From the NCBI GenBank assembly GCA_950097015.1, contig CATNEN010000001.1, forward strand, positions 13,104,001-13,168,000: a stretch of 64,000 bases of DNA. Reading direction: 5' to 3'. A program made the position numbers and the translations under genes. This DNA comes from Macrostomum hystrix. Lineage: Eukaryota; Platyhelminthes; Macrostomidae. A model generated the notes under the pieces. That model saw nothing but the letters and a program-made list of their open reading frames with translations, was not told where the DNA came from and did no database searches. Of the stretch, positions 1-10,786 are shown piece after piece; the first letter of the stretch is position 1; each line of letters begins with the position of its first letter.

Positions 1-3000
1 GGTCAATACTCGCGCGACCTCAGCCGAGACTGGGGATACAACCGACCCGATTTCTGGGGATCACGCAGGACAGGAGCAAGCAACGGGAGGGGCGACCGCT
101 GGACCATCGGCACCACTGCTTCAGCCGACAGTTGCCGGCCAGCCGCCAGCCAACCAGGACATGCTTCAGCACCTACTCGGCGTCATGGTCACCATGATGC
201 AGCAAAACCAGCAACTACTTACTCAGCTTCAAAGCCAGACAGCGGCAGCCCCACCGGCGCCAGCGGCGGTGCCAGATGCGAACCCACTGCCCACGGCCCG
301 CCGCCCGGCTTCCTTCGTCGGCGACAGCGTCCTGCGCAACGCACGACTACCGACATTCGATGGTGAGGACCCCGCCGCATTCCCAGCGTTCTGGGGCGCG
401 TTCGATCATCGAATTCATGCCCTAGAAATGTCTCCCGTCGACAAGTTTGAGGTCCTTCGAGGTCTCCTCACGGGGGCCGCGTTGCGGAAGCTCGGAGGTC
501 TGGACGCTTGCCAGCCCGGCGCGTACGAGGAGGCGCGGCGGATTCTGGAATATAACTACGGCGATTTGCAAGAGCAGAAGAGCGCATGCTACAAACGCCT
601 CCTGGACATGCCACGTCTCAACGACGTCGACTTCCGAACGCTGGAACCCTTCGCGGACGCACTTCGTCTCACTGTGGGTCAGCTTGCCCGGCTGCAGGAG
701 CCGGAAGCGGCGATGGACGCATACATCCACGCCTTGTGGCCGAAGTTACCTATCGCGCTCCGGACAGACATTCAGGACGCCCGCATTAAAGCCACTCAGT
801 CGCCCATGCCCACTATGACCGACTTGCAAGGACACTTGGACGCGAAGCTACGCGTTCTCCGTGCCGCCAGGACTGTGACAAACGAAGCTCCAGCCGAAGC
901 ACCCTACTCCGGTGCCAGTCTCCTCGGCGCGGCATCAAACTCTTGCCCACCGGCCGCGCAGAACTCAGGACGCAGCTACGCCGCCGGCAGACATCAGCAT
1001 GGCCCTAGTCGCAAAAACACCATCCGCTGTCAGGATATCGCCGGATGCGTCTACTGCGACCAGAGCGGTCACAATGCGTCTCGCTGTGACCGTGTCACCC
1101 AGCCCGAGGACCGATTCAGTGCTGTCCGACGGAAGAAACTGTGTTTCAATTGCCTTGGGGATCACGAGGCACGGCATTGCCCCTCTTCCAGCCGGTGCCG
1201 CAAGTGCGGCTCCAAGCACCATACCTCTCTTCATGGCGCTTACCCGAGGGAACCCGCCATCCAAACTGGAGCAGGCCCCTCGGCGCACTCGCGAAGGCCG
1301 CATCAGCCGATAGTCAATTCGCATCTCAGTGGCATTTCCCCCCTTGTGGAATCGACGGAGGATTCATCCGGCCCTGTTCACGCCATCTCCTGCGTCTCGT
1401 CCGCGCAGGATAGCCTCCTTCAGCCCATAGTGATGGCCACCTTCTCTGCTCCAGCTGTGAACCCGGCAACTGGGGATTCGGCTCCGATCACGGCCCTTAT
1501 CGATGGCGGTTGCAGCTACACCTACCTTCGAGGCGACATAGCCCGGCGAATCGGCCTCCAGTCCCTCGGTACAATCAGCCTTGACAGCTCTGCGTGTCAT
1601 GCCGAATCTCGCCGTCGCGTGCACGCCAACATTGTTCGCCTGGAATTAGCCACACTGGATGGTCGACGCATGCCGCTGAAGGTGCTCTCAGTCGAGAGGA
1701 TTGCTCCAGCCATTCACTTACAGGCGCTACAGCTTCCGAAAGATATTCTAACAACCCTCGCCCATCTGCCTCTTGGGATTGCCAATGCACCCCCGATGGT
1801 GGACAAGGAGGTGGACCTGGATCTGCTGATTGGAAATGATTATGCACAGTTACTCGTAGGCCCGAGCGTTGGTGCAATACCCCTACGTCGCAGCTTCACC
1901 GCTCACCTGACCCCGTTTGGAGCTGTCCTTACCGGCTCCCTCACAGGAACCTCGGACACCCATGCCATCTGCACCCGGGCCACCGAACTCCTCTGTACCG
2001 GGCGCCTCATCGTCAACTCACTCCACGGCTTGACAGAGCAACCTGTCCCGGACAACCTGTCCCATCTGGAGCTACTTGTAGATAGGATGACCAGTCTCGA
2101 GATCCTCGGTCTGGGTCCAAACACAGAACGGACCACGCAAAGCGAAGATCTCCAGACCAAGCGCCTTCTGGATTCTGCCACTCGGGAACCCGATGGCCGT
2201 TTCTCAGTCGCTCTCCCCTTCAAGCCAGGAGCCGAGCAGCTTCCTTCGAATTTCGGCCAAGCCTATGGCCGTGCTCGCGCAGTTCACAACCGCCTGGATC
2301 TCTTGCAACGCATGAAGTACTACGCTGAGTTCGAGAAACGTAAAACCGAGGGCGTACTCGAGATCGTCGACAGTCGGTCGCCACCTGGACCGATCGTTCA
2401 CGTCCTACCTCACTTCCCGGTGATAAAGGAATCAAGTAACACAACAAAAATACGACCCGTCGTTGACGCCTCCGCTCCGACATCCCTTGGAGGCAGCTGC
2501 TTGAATGACCTCCTGGAGACTGGACCAAACCTCCTAACCGACCTTCTCCAGGTCCAGCTCCGTCTACGAGTCTACGAATACGCCTGCGTCAGCGACATCC
2601 AGTCTGCATTCTATCAGATAATGGTACACCCCGGGTGTCGAGACGCTCTACGCATCATCCTGCCGAGAGACATCGCCAAGCCACTCGACCAAGACAGCAT
2701 GCAGCTTTGGCGCTTCACGCGGATCGTAATGGGCGCCAGCCCATCACCCTGGATCCTTCTCACGGTGATCCACAAACTCTGCGCCGACGCCATCGCCGGT
2801 GGAACCCACCGTTTCGGACTCCACAAGGGCGAGGTTGAATCTATCCCTTCTGGGCTCTACATGGATAACCTCGTGCAAGGCTACGATTGCAAGACCGAGG
2901 GCCCTCGTTTCGTCGCTGGACTGCGGGCTCTATTCCACTCGGGGCAGTTCCACCTCCGGGAGTTCGCAGCAAACGACTCACAGGCTCTTCAGGGCCTCCC

Positions 3001-5960
3001 TGAGGAAGATCGCGTTGAGAACCCAGTCGTCAGAAACCTCGGTATCGTCTGGGACACCGTCAATGACACCATCCGACTTGCCATGCCTACGATTTCATGC
3101 GGCATCACGCTTACTCGCGCCAGCTTACTGAGCGTCATCTCCCGCCCCTACGATCCATTTGGATACGTTGCCCCCCTCGTTCTGGCGGGCCGACTTCTCT
3201 ACAGGGCGGCATTCAAGCCTAACGATGCCTGGGACACTCTGGCCGATCCTGCCACCGTTGACGCTTGGTCCAGGCTCCGTTCAGACTTCGTTGACATCGA
3301 CCGCATTGTCATACCTCGTCGCTGCGTCACGAAGCGCACTGTTCCCAGTCGCCTGGTCATCTTCAGTGATGGTTCATCACAGGCGTATGGCTTCACCGTC
3401 TATCTGCACCACACTCACGATGGTCGAGTGACCACCACCCTCATCTACGCGAGAGCACGTCTCGTCCCAACTGGCAAGAAAGGCCTACTAATTACCGTTC
3501 CGCGCATCGAACTCTGGGCCGCTCTTATCGCTACCCGCGCGACCCTTCTCTTACGAGATATCCTTACTCCAATGCTAGAGATCAGCGGTATAACCCACTT
3601 TATCGACAGCCAGATTGTCCTTTACTGGCTCATGGACGGTGCCAAGCTCCGTCCCTACGAGTGCCACCGCGTCCAGGAGATACGCAACTCCGGGTTGACA
3701 GAGGACCGCCGCTACGTTCCCACTGCAGAGAATCCGGCCGACCATTGTACCAGGCCCCTAACACTGACCCAGCTTATCGCGTCGAACTTCTACACCGGTC
3801 CCGAGTTTATTCAACGGCCTTACCATACGTGGACCTCCTGGCCGCTCCCCGGTCAGTCCGTCAACCCACCAGAGGAAACTCGGCGTAAAGATAAGCCGTC
3901 TATTTCGCTTCTGCACGCTACCAAAGGCGTTGCTGAGCCCCCACCTGGAGACATGGATATCACTCGTTTCGGATGCCTCAACACCCTGCTCGGTGCAACC
4001 GCATATGTCGTCCGCTTCGTCACGAGGGACAGGACCCGCGGAGTCCCAGGCTTAAACGCGCGCAACGCCGCCCTCCTTCTCTGGGTCCGGTACACACAGC
4101 GTTTACATTACCTCAAGGACATGATCGCTCTTCAATCGGGCAACCCTGGGAATTGTCGGCTGGTGAATCAGCTTGCCTTGTATCTTGATACCGACGGTTT
4201 CGTCCGCTTGAGCTCACGCATGGCCAACGCCAATTTGGACGCTGATGCACTGCACCCGTTGCTCCTGCCCTCGAGGAGTCACCTCAGTTATCTATTGATC
4301 CGACATATCCACGAGCAGGAGGTACACGCGACTGCCTCCACAGTTCTTAGTCGACTGAGGGAGCGCTTCTGGATTGTCCGTGGCCTTGCCACTGTGCGCA
4401 ACGCTCTACGTGGCTGCCTTGTTTGCCGCGCCTCCAAAGCGCCACCCATGACTCGCCCACATCATGGTCAGCTGCCACCTGAACGTTTGGACTTCACGCA
4501 GCCCGCTTTCCGCTCAATTCTCATCGATCAGTTAGGACCGATATATACATGGGCGTCCACGACAAGGACGTCAGCCAAGCGCTGGGTCCTCATCCTCTCC
4601 TGCGCGACCAGTCGTGCTGTGCACCTAGAACCTCTGACGGACTACTCCGCGGACGCGGTGCTCCACGCGTTTGAGAGATTTTGGGCCCGGCGAGGCCTCA
4701 CGGAAGGTACAATCTTCCTCGATCAGGCGACGGCATTCCAGGCCACCGCCAAGCTGGTAGATACCCTCCTGGCGCCGACGTTCCAGCACAAGATCTTCAC
4801 GGATCTTCAACCTTTTGCCACCACCCGTAGACTCCGTTTCAAGTTCGCACCGGTCCGTTCCCCTTGGCACCAGGGTGCGGTGGAAAGGCTTGTCGCTCTT
4901 ACCAAAGCCAGCCTACGGCCGGCACTCTGGCGTCGTCGGATCGATGACGATGAACTGCGGACTCTACTCTGCAGGGTTGAAGCCGTACTCAACACACGCC
5001 CCCTCACGGCTCTCAGCAACGACCCAAGGGATATGCGCCCACTGACACCGGCACATCTTATAGCCCCAAACGTCTGCCTCGACCTGCCAGCCGCTTCAGA
5101 GAGTCTCCTACCACCGGCGGACTCGTCAACCGGCAACGTACTACGGGCGCTCTACTACCGCAGGGAACAGATTATCGACGCCTTTTGGGATCGCTGGCGC
5201 CGCGAATACCTCCAGCATCTGCGATCAATCCATCTGGCAGAACGACGACGCAATCCAGGGGTAACCCAGCAGCCTCGTCAGGATCAACTCTGCCTTCTCG
5301 TTGAGAGCACACCTCGTGCCAGTTGGAAGACTTGTCGCATCCTAGCCCTGCACCCGGATGCACAAGGCGTCGTGCGCTACGTCACAATCCGCACCAGTGC
5401 CGGTTACGAATCCCGGCGTCCTGTCGAGCATCTCGTCCCGCTGGAGGCCGAAGTTGTGGAGCCGGATCCAGAAATCGGCGCCAGGGCGAAGACCCAGGAC
5501 AGCTCACCGCAGTCGCCAACGGCAACTAATGTCACGGCTGTACCGACTTCGGTCCGCTCTCTTCGCGCCCGTAAGCGGCAGGGAGTCCGAGACGCCCTGT
5601 TTGACATTCCCTGAGTGTTACTTCGTGCACTATGAACCTAGAGTTTACCTCAAAGAGACTAAAACTGATGTTCTATCTTCCGCTTCCTAATTTCCTACGC
5701 CGTATCCTAGCCATCCGTACAGCCCCCCCCAATCTGTCGGATTCATCTGGCAATCCTCCACGTTAATTCAAGCTTGCCCTACTGCGCTAAATTTAGCTCC
5801 TTGTTACACCTTGTTTACCCATAGACACCCCCAGCCTCAACTGTACTCTTAAATTAAATACAAAGTCGCCCAGCCGTTCCCCAAAAGAAACTACACACAC
5901 GTAGTTCGTTCTAGCAACTTAAGCTTAACATAAAGCCTTTGTCTCAGTCAGTTGACGACA
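1..5960 (+). mobile_element. BEL/Pao LTR retrotransposon, left end outside window
   Basis: The region is dominated by one Gag-Pol frame in BEL/Pao domain order, with integrase after RNase H and a DUF5641-like tail. The 5' LTR and primer-binding site lie left of the window. A 3' LTR should follow the stop at 5614; the tract from about 5617, which begins TGTTAC, is a candidate, but it cannot be confirmed without the left copy. The right boundary near 5960 is a guess. Confidence 0.85.
2..5614 (+). CDS. BEL/Pao Gag-Pol polyprotein, 5' partial
   Basis: Retrotransposon polyprotein for particle assembly, reverse transcription and integration. The frame is open from base 2 to a TGA at 5614; the first ATG is at 161, but the frame runs past the left edge, so the true start is upstream. 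Counted from 161: Gag (DUF1759-like) about 55-230; three CCHC-type zinc knuckles near 296, 328 and 346; aspartic protease with a DGG motif near 448; reverse transcriptase with YMDN near 900; RNase H with FSDGSS near 1067; integrase His/Cys zinc domain about 1382-1422; integrase core with Asp near 1455, Asp near 1519 and Glu in WHQGAVERL near 1574; DUF5641-like end about 1620-1720. There is no internal stop over 5.6 kb. The protease DGG and RT YMDN differ from the usual D[ST]G and YVDD, so activity is uncertain. Family assignment is very secure. Confidence 0.93.
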   Translation, partial: VNTRATSAETGDTTDPISGDHAGQEQATGGATAGPSAPLLQPTVAGQPPANQDMLQHLLGVMVTMMQQNQQLLTQLQSQTAAAPPAPAAVPDANPLPTARRPASFVGDSVLRNARLPTFDGEDPAAFPAFWGAFDHRIHALEMSPVDKFEVLRGLLTGAALRKLGGLDACQPGAYEEARRILEYNYGDLQEQKSACYKRLLDMPRLNDVDFRTLEPFADALRLTVGQLARLQEPEAAMDAYIHALWPKLPIALRTDIQDARIKATQSPMPTMTDLQGHLDAKLRVLRAARTVTNEAPAEAPYSGASLLGAASNSCPPAAQNSGRSYAAGRHQHGPSRKNTIRCQDIAGCVYCDQSGHNASRCDRVTQPEDRFSAVRRKKLCFNCLGDHEARHCPSSSRCRKCGSKHHTSLHGAYPREPAIQTGAGPSAHSRRPHQPIVNSHLSGISPLVESTEDSSGPVHAISCVSSAQDSLLQPIVMATFSAPAVNPATGDSAPITALIDGGCSYTYLRGDIARRIGLQSLGTISLDSSACHAESRRRVHANIVRLELATLDGRRMPLKVLSVERIAPAIHLQALQLPKDILTTLAHLPLGIANAPPMVDKEVDLDLLIGNDYAQLLVGPSVGAIPLRRSFTAHLTPFGAVLTGSLTGTSDTHAICTRATELLCTGRLIVNSLHGLTEQPVPDNLSHLELLVDRMTSLEILGLGPNTERTTQSEDLQTKRLLDSATREPDGRFSVALPFKPGAEQLPSNFGQAYGRARAVHNRLDLLQRMKYYAEFEKRKTEGVLEIVDSRSPPGPIVHVLPHFPVIKESSNTTKIRPVVDASAPTSLGGSCLNDLLETGPNLLTDLLQVQLRLRVYEYACVSDIQSAFYQIMVHPGCRDALRIILPRDIAKPLDQDSMQLWRFTRIVMGASPSPWILLTVIHKLCADAIAGGTHRFGLHKGEVESIPSGLYMDNLVQGYDCKTEGPRFVAGLRALFHSGQFHLREFAANDSQALQGLPEEDRVENPVVRNLGIVWDTVNDTIRLAMPTISCGITLTRASLLSVISRPYDPFGYVAPLVLAGRLLYRAAFKPNDAWDTLADPATVDAWSRLRSDFVDIDRIVIPRRCVTKRTVPSRLVIFSDGSSQAYGFTVYLHHTHDGRVTTTLIYARARLVPTGKKGLLITVPRIELWAALIATRATLLLRDILTPMLEISGITHFIDSQIVLYWLMDGAKLRPYECHRVQEIRNSGLTEDRRYVPTAENPADHCTRPLTLTQLIASNFYTGPEFIQRPYHTWTSWPLPGQSVNPPEETRRKDKPSISLLHATKGVAEPPPGDMDITRFGCLNTLLGATAYVVRFVTRDRTRGVPGLNARNAALLLWVRYTQRLHYLKDMIALQSGNPGNCRLVNQLALYLDTDGFVRLSSRMANANLDADALHPLLLPSRSHLSYLLIRHIHEQEVHATASTVLSRLRERFWIVRGLATVRNALRGCLVCRASKAPPMTRPHHGQLPPERLDFTQPAFRSILIDQLGPIYTWASTTRTSAKRWVLILSCATSRAVHLEPLTDYSADAVLHAFERFWARRGLTEGTIFLDQATAFQATAKLVDTLLAPTFQHKIFTDLQPFATTRRLRFKFAPVRSPWHQGAVERLVALTKASLRPALWRRRIDDDELRTLLCRVEAVLNTRPLTALSNDPRDMRPLTPAHLIAPNVCLDLPAASESLLPPADSSTGNVLRALYYRREQIIDAFWDRWRREYLQHLRSIHLAERRRNPGVTQQPRQDQLCLLVESTPRASWKTCRILALHPDAQGVVRYVTIRTSAGYESRRPVEHLVPLEAEVVEPDPEIGARAKTQDSSPQSPTATNVTAVPTSVRSLRARKRQGVRDALFDIP

Positions 5961-6916
5961 AAAGCTGTCTAACTTGGATCATTGGTACCGCCTAAGAGCG
6001 GACTTGAATACATACATAAATATTAAAAAGGGTCTTCGAAAACGCTACCAGATTGACTACTAGACAGTTGCATAAATGCTACCAGAATGACTATACTTAG
6101 ACACTCAGATACACGCTACCACTCTGAATTGCTTTGACAAAAATATATTGCCAATAAAGAGCGAAAAAACACATGCTTTGAGTTATTTTAAATGTCATAT
6201 TTTAGTTTCTGATGAAGGTAGTATGTTTATCAAGCTTCTGTAGGCCAGTGTAGTCCAAGGTGACTTTCATTCTGCCCATTCGGAACGATTCCAGTCCATA
6301 ATTGTGTTTCATCCAGACCTGCGCAAGTGAAAAACAATTGGTTTTAGTTAATCAATAAAAAACATACAAATACGTGTTTTAGAGATCGGTGATTTGACAT
6401 TTCCTTCTAGCTCACTGCGGCCGACTGTTTGTCTCTTGCCTATGGACTGAACTTAGCTGCTGTACGGAGTCGCCACTGACTGTACGTTCGGCCCAACTGG
6501 TTAGGTTAATTTTCCATCTATAAACATTAGTCATTGATTTTCCTGTTCGTCAATAAGTATTTTTACCATTGACGCCAAGAACTCGTGCGGCATTTTTAAG
6601 CGCTAAATATACTGTGAACTTCTGTGACGTGCGAACACTTTAGTAACACACTGACGGAGTGCTAGTAATGTATATTTGCACGCTTCAGCATCATCATCAT
6701 TTTGTTATACGACACAAGTGGTCTTAGAGGCAGACTACAGTGAGCTAGGGTAAAGTACATTTACACTCCTTTGTTTATTCTTGGTTACGGAAGTATCTAA
6801 TAAAATGACTAGCTATCATTTTGTCTTTTCCACACATAAGAAGGTCTATTTCAGTGACAAAAATGCGTCAATATGGACAAACAGTTTATAATTAAAATGT
6901 GGCATCATGCCTGCTC
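5961..6916. other. Gene-free, AT-rich spacer
   Basis: No credible coding frame on either strand. Near 6035-6140 the phrase GCTACCA with ATGACT or TTGACT recurs loosely, and a short CAT run lies near 6690. Nothing else is recognisable. Part of the left end may still belong to the BEL/Pao 3' LTR. Confidence 0.5.
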
Positions 6917-7345
6917 TCACCAAAAGCTTTGTATTCCAAAAATGTATTGCACATCGCCGCAAGCACGCCTTATATCTTGCTTCAGTTGTTGTACCTCTGA
7001 TTCTTCCTTCAGTATTTTTATCACATATTCTTTTATATCAATGTAAACATCAAACCTGTGCATAAAACTTGCGCACCTCAGTCGATATGCGCGAGGGCGA
7101 TCGCGGATCCGGTGATAGCGGATATATTCTAAACCATCCATTAATATGTCTTTCAGTTCCTTAAAGTTCCACTTTGAGCTTCCTTCAGAACTGTGGTCAT
7201 AACCTTTATTACGGAGACCGCCGATCCATTCTAAACCATCCATAATAAATGGTGTCTTCAGTTTCTTTAACTGCTCTGATTCAGAAGCAGCAGTGATCAG
7301 CAGCAGAAACAGTGGCATAATCGTTAGTGCTGTGGTCGGCTTCAT
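6917..7345 (-). CDS. Small secreted protein, unknown function, 142 aa
   Basis: A single-exon frame with an ATG start. The N-terminus is a good signal peptide: a short basic start, a hydrophobic run PLFLLLITAA around residues 11-20, then a polar SESEQ stretch. The mature protein is charged, with only two cysteines and no transmembrane segment. A motif appears twice, FIMDGLEWIGGLR and ILMDGLEYIRYHR, about 35 residues apart, suggesting an internal duplication. A TATA-like CTTATAAG sits about 90 bp upstream of the ATG. I do not recognise the family. It is probably a real lineage-restricted secreted protein, but the length is modest and chance cannot be excluded. Confidence 0.55.
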   Translation of the reverse strand: MKPTTALTIMPLFLLLITAASESEQLKKLKTPFIMDGLEWIGGLRNKGYDHSSEGSSKWNFKELKDILMDGLEYIRYHRIRDRPRAYRLRCASFMHRFDVYIDIKEYVIKILKEESEVQQLKQDIRRACGDVQYIFGIQSFW

Positions 7346-7435
7346 ATCTCGATTATTCGTGTCCTTCGATTGACTTGCTGAGTGAAACCTGAGCTAAGAA
7401 TGTTTTGCGTGGGTGTCGAAAAACAGCCATCTCGG

Positions 7436-7443
7436 CTTATAAG
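7436..7443 (-). promoter_or_regulatory. Candidate TATA box for the 142-aa secreted protein gene
   Basis: CTTATAAG about 90 bp upstream of the ATG at 7345 on the minus strand, a plausible core-promoter distance with a short 5' UTR. Inference from motif and spacing only. Confidence 0.35.
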
Positions 7444-7445
7444 CG

Positions 7446-8631
7446 AGGGGCATTCCCTGTCCAGTCGTCAAAGTTCGTGAAATCAGGCAGTTTTGGCCAC
7501 AGAAGTTGAGCTGATGACGCAGTAGACTTCAGCATGTCTATGTCTGAAACCTAGAGTTTTAGCAGTTCTGCTTTTCCGAGTCGCTTAGTTGTGAGAGAAA
7601 TTTAGCGAACTCACAGCCCAGCAAATGGCCCTACGACAATAACGATGGAAGTGCAGAGGAAAAACTCTACATTTCCGATCGTGTGGTTTTCTGACTGCTG
7701 TCTGATAATTGGGGTTTTATTTTTATTTTGCTGATGCTGAGCACGAATCGGCGGTCAAGTGACTGAGATCGATAAGTGCCTTGGCAACGCTCCTAGTTGT
7801 GTGAAATCCGAGAGTTTGCCATGCATCAAACTCGATATGGTGAAGGGGCTCAGTAGCAGTTCTCATACAAAAAGCGTCACTATAGCTACAGCTTCGCGAG
7901 TTCTACCAGCTGGTCAGATCTAGACTACAAACGTAATGTAAAAGTTTAAGTCTGTTTAAGTGTTTAAGTGTGTGTGTGTGTGAGTCTTTCTGTAAGGGTC
8001 TTCTCTCTCTCACTCGCGTGCCCTCTCACTCCATTATCCGCAATCTATCTTTTTATCTCTCGATCCGTTTAATTTAATTCTTATTTAGCACCTTCCTTTC
8101 TATCTTCTCTCTTTCGTCACACTCTCGATCTTTTTGCAGATTACGATTTTGATTCGTTGAAAAAGTGAAACTTTATATTTAATTTAACTGTAAAAACATG
8201 TTATACGAGCGCGTATCTATCATTTACGAAATTAGTTTTTATAAAAATTCAGAGAACAAGCTCCACAATAGGGTTAAAGGGAGATCGGAAAGACGATCAT
8301 CTTAACCCAAGGCAGCGAGCTCGATCGCCGTCAGGAACACCTGGCGGACCTTGAGCAAACCTCAAGATATCTCCCAAAGGATCTTACATCTTTAAACGGA
8401 GGTCGGCTAAAAAATGTACTAATCAATTTAATGCATAGTTAAAGTGTCTCTTAACGCTTAATTATTTCTGCACTATATTTTTTGGTTAATAGAATCTGGC
8501 TGTTCATAATTCTGGGTTCATTGAGATGTTTTGCATGATCTGTCTGACATAAAGTATAATATCAAAGTTCAAAGTTAGAAAGCGACAAGCCGAAGCCTGG
8601 CTTCAACTTGAAAATCCTGCTATTCGATAGT
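7446..8631. other. Gene-free spacer with low-complexity tracts
   Basis: About 1.2 kb with no supported gene. Around 7950-8110 it carries GTTTAAGT repeats, a short GT run and CT-rich low-complexity sequence. The rest looks like unique, AT-rich intergenic DNA. Confidence 0.5.
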
Positions 8632-10694
8632 TCACTCGCAGCCAACAAGCGGAATCAGCAGCACGCGGCCCTGCAGCTCCAAGTTGGCGCCTGTGGCGGT
8701 GCTGCAGTTGAAGCCGCTGCAGTAGGAGCCACCGCCTCCACCGGACTGACCTCGACTCGAACTGGCACCTCCACCGCTAAAGCCGCCGCCACCGCCTCCA
8801 GCGCCGCTAGGAATTGTTAAACAGCAGCCGCCACCAGCGCCGCCTCCACCAAAGCCTCCGTCCCCATCGTGACACGGCCGGCTAGCTCCGCCGAGCCAGC
8901 CATCAAGGCGACTCAGGCCGGGGCCTCCAGGATTAACGTAGGAGACGCTGCTCAGGGCGGCTGAGGCGCTCCAGCCAGCGCCGGCGCCGCCGCATGTGGA
9001 CGAGCTAACCGGGTGCTTAGTCGGCGATACCTGACCCGGCTGGCCTCCGATGCCGCCCGCGCCAGTGTAGGCATCGGCCATCGAACTGTTTGTGCCGGCA
9101 CTTTCCTTGTTACCGTTAATGCCGTCTGGAATTTCAGGAGATTTGATGCCACCCTCTCAAAACTTCGATTGGGGATCTCTTCGATGCCCCTTTTAAGAAA
9201 TTCTGCATGCAAACTGGCTTAAACAACAATTCGCTGGGTCGTATCGCCAAGTACTTCAGCGACATCAACGAATTCTCTGCCTCCATATTGTTTGTGCCTT
9301 TGCATAGATAACTTCAGGGACTTCATTATCATGATGACATGGGGTCAGTGGCTGAGTGGTCAACGCGTTTGCCTCTCGCACCAAGGTCACTGAGTTCGAT
9401 TCCGTGGCGAGGTCGCATCCAATTAGGGCACAAAGGCCGAGAGAAGGCTTGGGGCTTGTCGTGCAATTTACGCAATTGAGGGCCAACCTCCAAGGCACAG
9501 TGAAGTGTACTCTGAGAAAGTCAGGGCAGATGAACACACCTGTGTTAGCGTACGCCTGCGCACGATATCTGTGTGTCACAGAATAATGTGCGTTGCCTAC
9601 AGCCCTCTTTCAATTATTATTGTTATTATTATTATTAGTATTATTAGTATTAGTATTATGGCATGCTCGTGGTTTCAACTGCTAATTCAAAGCCTGAGAA
9701 TTCGGTGTGGACGTGTACTTACTGCTACTCCAAGTCGAGCCTCCTCCTCCACCAGCAGCCAGGAGCAGCCAAGGACTGCCGGTGCCGTTGCTGACGTACA
9801 CGAAGCTGCCGCCGCCCCCGCCAGCGCCAAATGAGCAGCTCGATGCATCGCTGCCAGCCTGGCCGACCACAATGTCCAGCCGGGTGCGGGCGGTTAGCTT
9901 GAAACTGCCAGCAGCCCTCGCACCCTTGCCACCTCTCACTGATGCCGAATATGCCGTCCGACCTCCAGCGGCTCCGAACGCTTCGATGCGGTAGCAGCCA
10001 GAGAACGGAACGTGAATGAACTGAACGGAACCATTGGGGCCAGTGCTGCTGTCTGTGTTGTGGTTGATGGTTTTCACAGCGAACTGTTTATTAGTGCATC
10101 ATTGCAGATTGTGCGGTAACTCTTAGTAGTAATTCAAGAGTAATTCCTTCGTATATCCATTTCCCTGAGTAGTTTCAAAACATTATTACCTGCCGCTTAT
10201 TACACTCACTGGAGAAAGATGTGGGAAACCTTCTCGATCGAAGCTGCAGCTCGAAGTCTTCCGCCTTCCACAGCATCACAGCACCGTCGGCGGTCGACAC
10301 CAACTTCCGAGTCACGTGACTGCCCTCCGGAGTGAGCTGGCCCGATGACTCGTCGTTGATGACGAGAAGCTGGCAGACGCGGCTGGTCTCATTCAGCAGT
10401 GCGGCAGCGCAGTCTCTGTCGTCGCACCAGGACAGACACTCGGCTTCGGTCCGGTAGGCGGACTCATTCAGCAGACTGCTGCTCAGCGATTCGTTGAGTA
10501 CAATGGAGCCTCTGGTCTCCGGCTGAAAAACTTTGCCCAGTGAGGCGTCCGCAGCTGAAATGCGAATGAAGAAGTGCATTTTGCAGAAGCGCCATGGAGT
10601 GTAAGTTTCAATGGCTTAGGGAAATAAATTGTATAGTAACTAGCAAGGATTACTTACCCAAAAGAAGCAAGCAAACAACAGAAACAAAATACAT
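8632..10694 (-). CDS. Secreted PAN/Apple-like + ALK-type glycine-rich protein, copy A
   Basis: Four exons on the minus strand: 10658-10694, 10210-10554, 9723-10052, 8632-9125, giving 401 aa. All introns are GT-AG and phase 1. Exon 1 encodes the signal peptide (MYFVSVVCLLLL). Exon 2 is a PAN/Apple-like domain with the pattern C-x3-C-x4-C-x11-C (ECLSWC...DC...VC). Exons 3-4 form a glycine-rich domain of the ALK/LTK extracellular type: GCYRIEAFGAAGG, VVGQAG, GGGGGSFVY and LLLAAGGGGG, then a C-terminal half with CGGAGAGW, DGWLGG and GGGGGGFSGGG. No kinase or transmembrane segment follows, so a free secreted protein is predicted. The shared plan with copies B and D supports the model. Function unknown; extracellular binding, adhesion or a matrix role are guesses. 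Intron 3 holds a SINE. Confidence 0.85.
9341..9660 (+). mobile_element. tRNA-derived SINE (family 1), copy 1, in intron 3 of copy A
   Basis: The head carries a pol III A box TGGCTGAGTGG at 9349-9359 and a B box AGTTCGATTCC at 9393-9403, spaced as in tRNA genes. The body is shared with other copies in this window (CTCTCGCACCAAGGT, GGGCCAACCTCCAAGGCACA, AGTCAGGGCAGATG). It ends in an ATT-rich tail (about 9613-9660). It is inserted antisense to the host gene. Confidence 0.85.
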
Positions 10695-10777
10695 TTGTAC
10701 TTCTGTTTTAGCTGGATGCGATAGAATGCTTGTAAAATTTTGCAAGGTTGTTAGGTTTTTCCAATTAAAACGCTTGC

Positions 10778-10786
10778 CTTTATATA
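10778..10786 (-). promoter_or_regulatory. Candidate TATA box for PAN/glycine-rich copy A
   Basis: TATATAAAG on the minus strand, about 85-90 bp upstream of the ATG at 10694. Copy B has a TATAAA at a similar distance from its own ATG, which supports both. No RNA evidence. Confidence 0.45.

Noticed and set aside
9341..9420. True tRNA gene
   Set aside because: A and B boxes are present, but the sequence does not fold into a full cloverleaf by eye and it recurs as a SINE with a shared body and tail.
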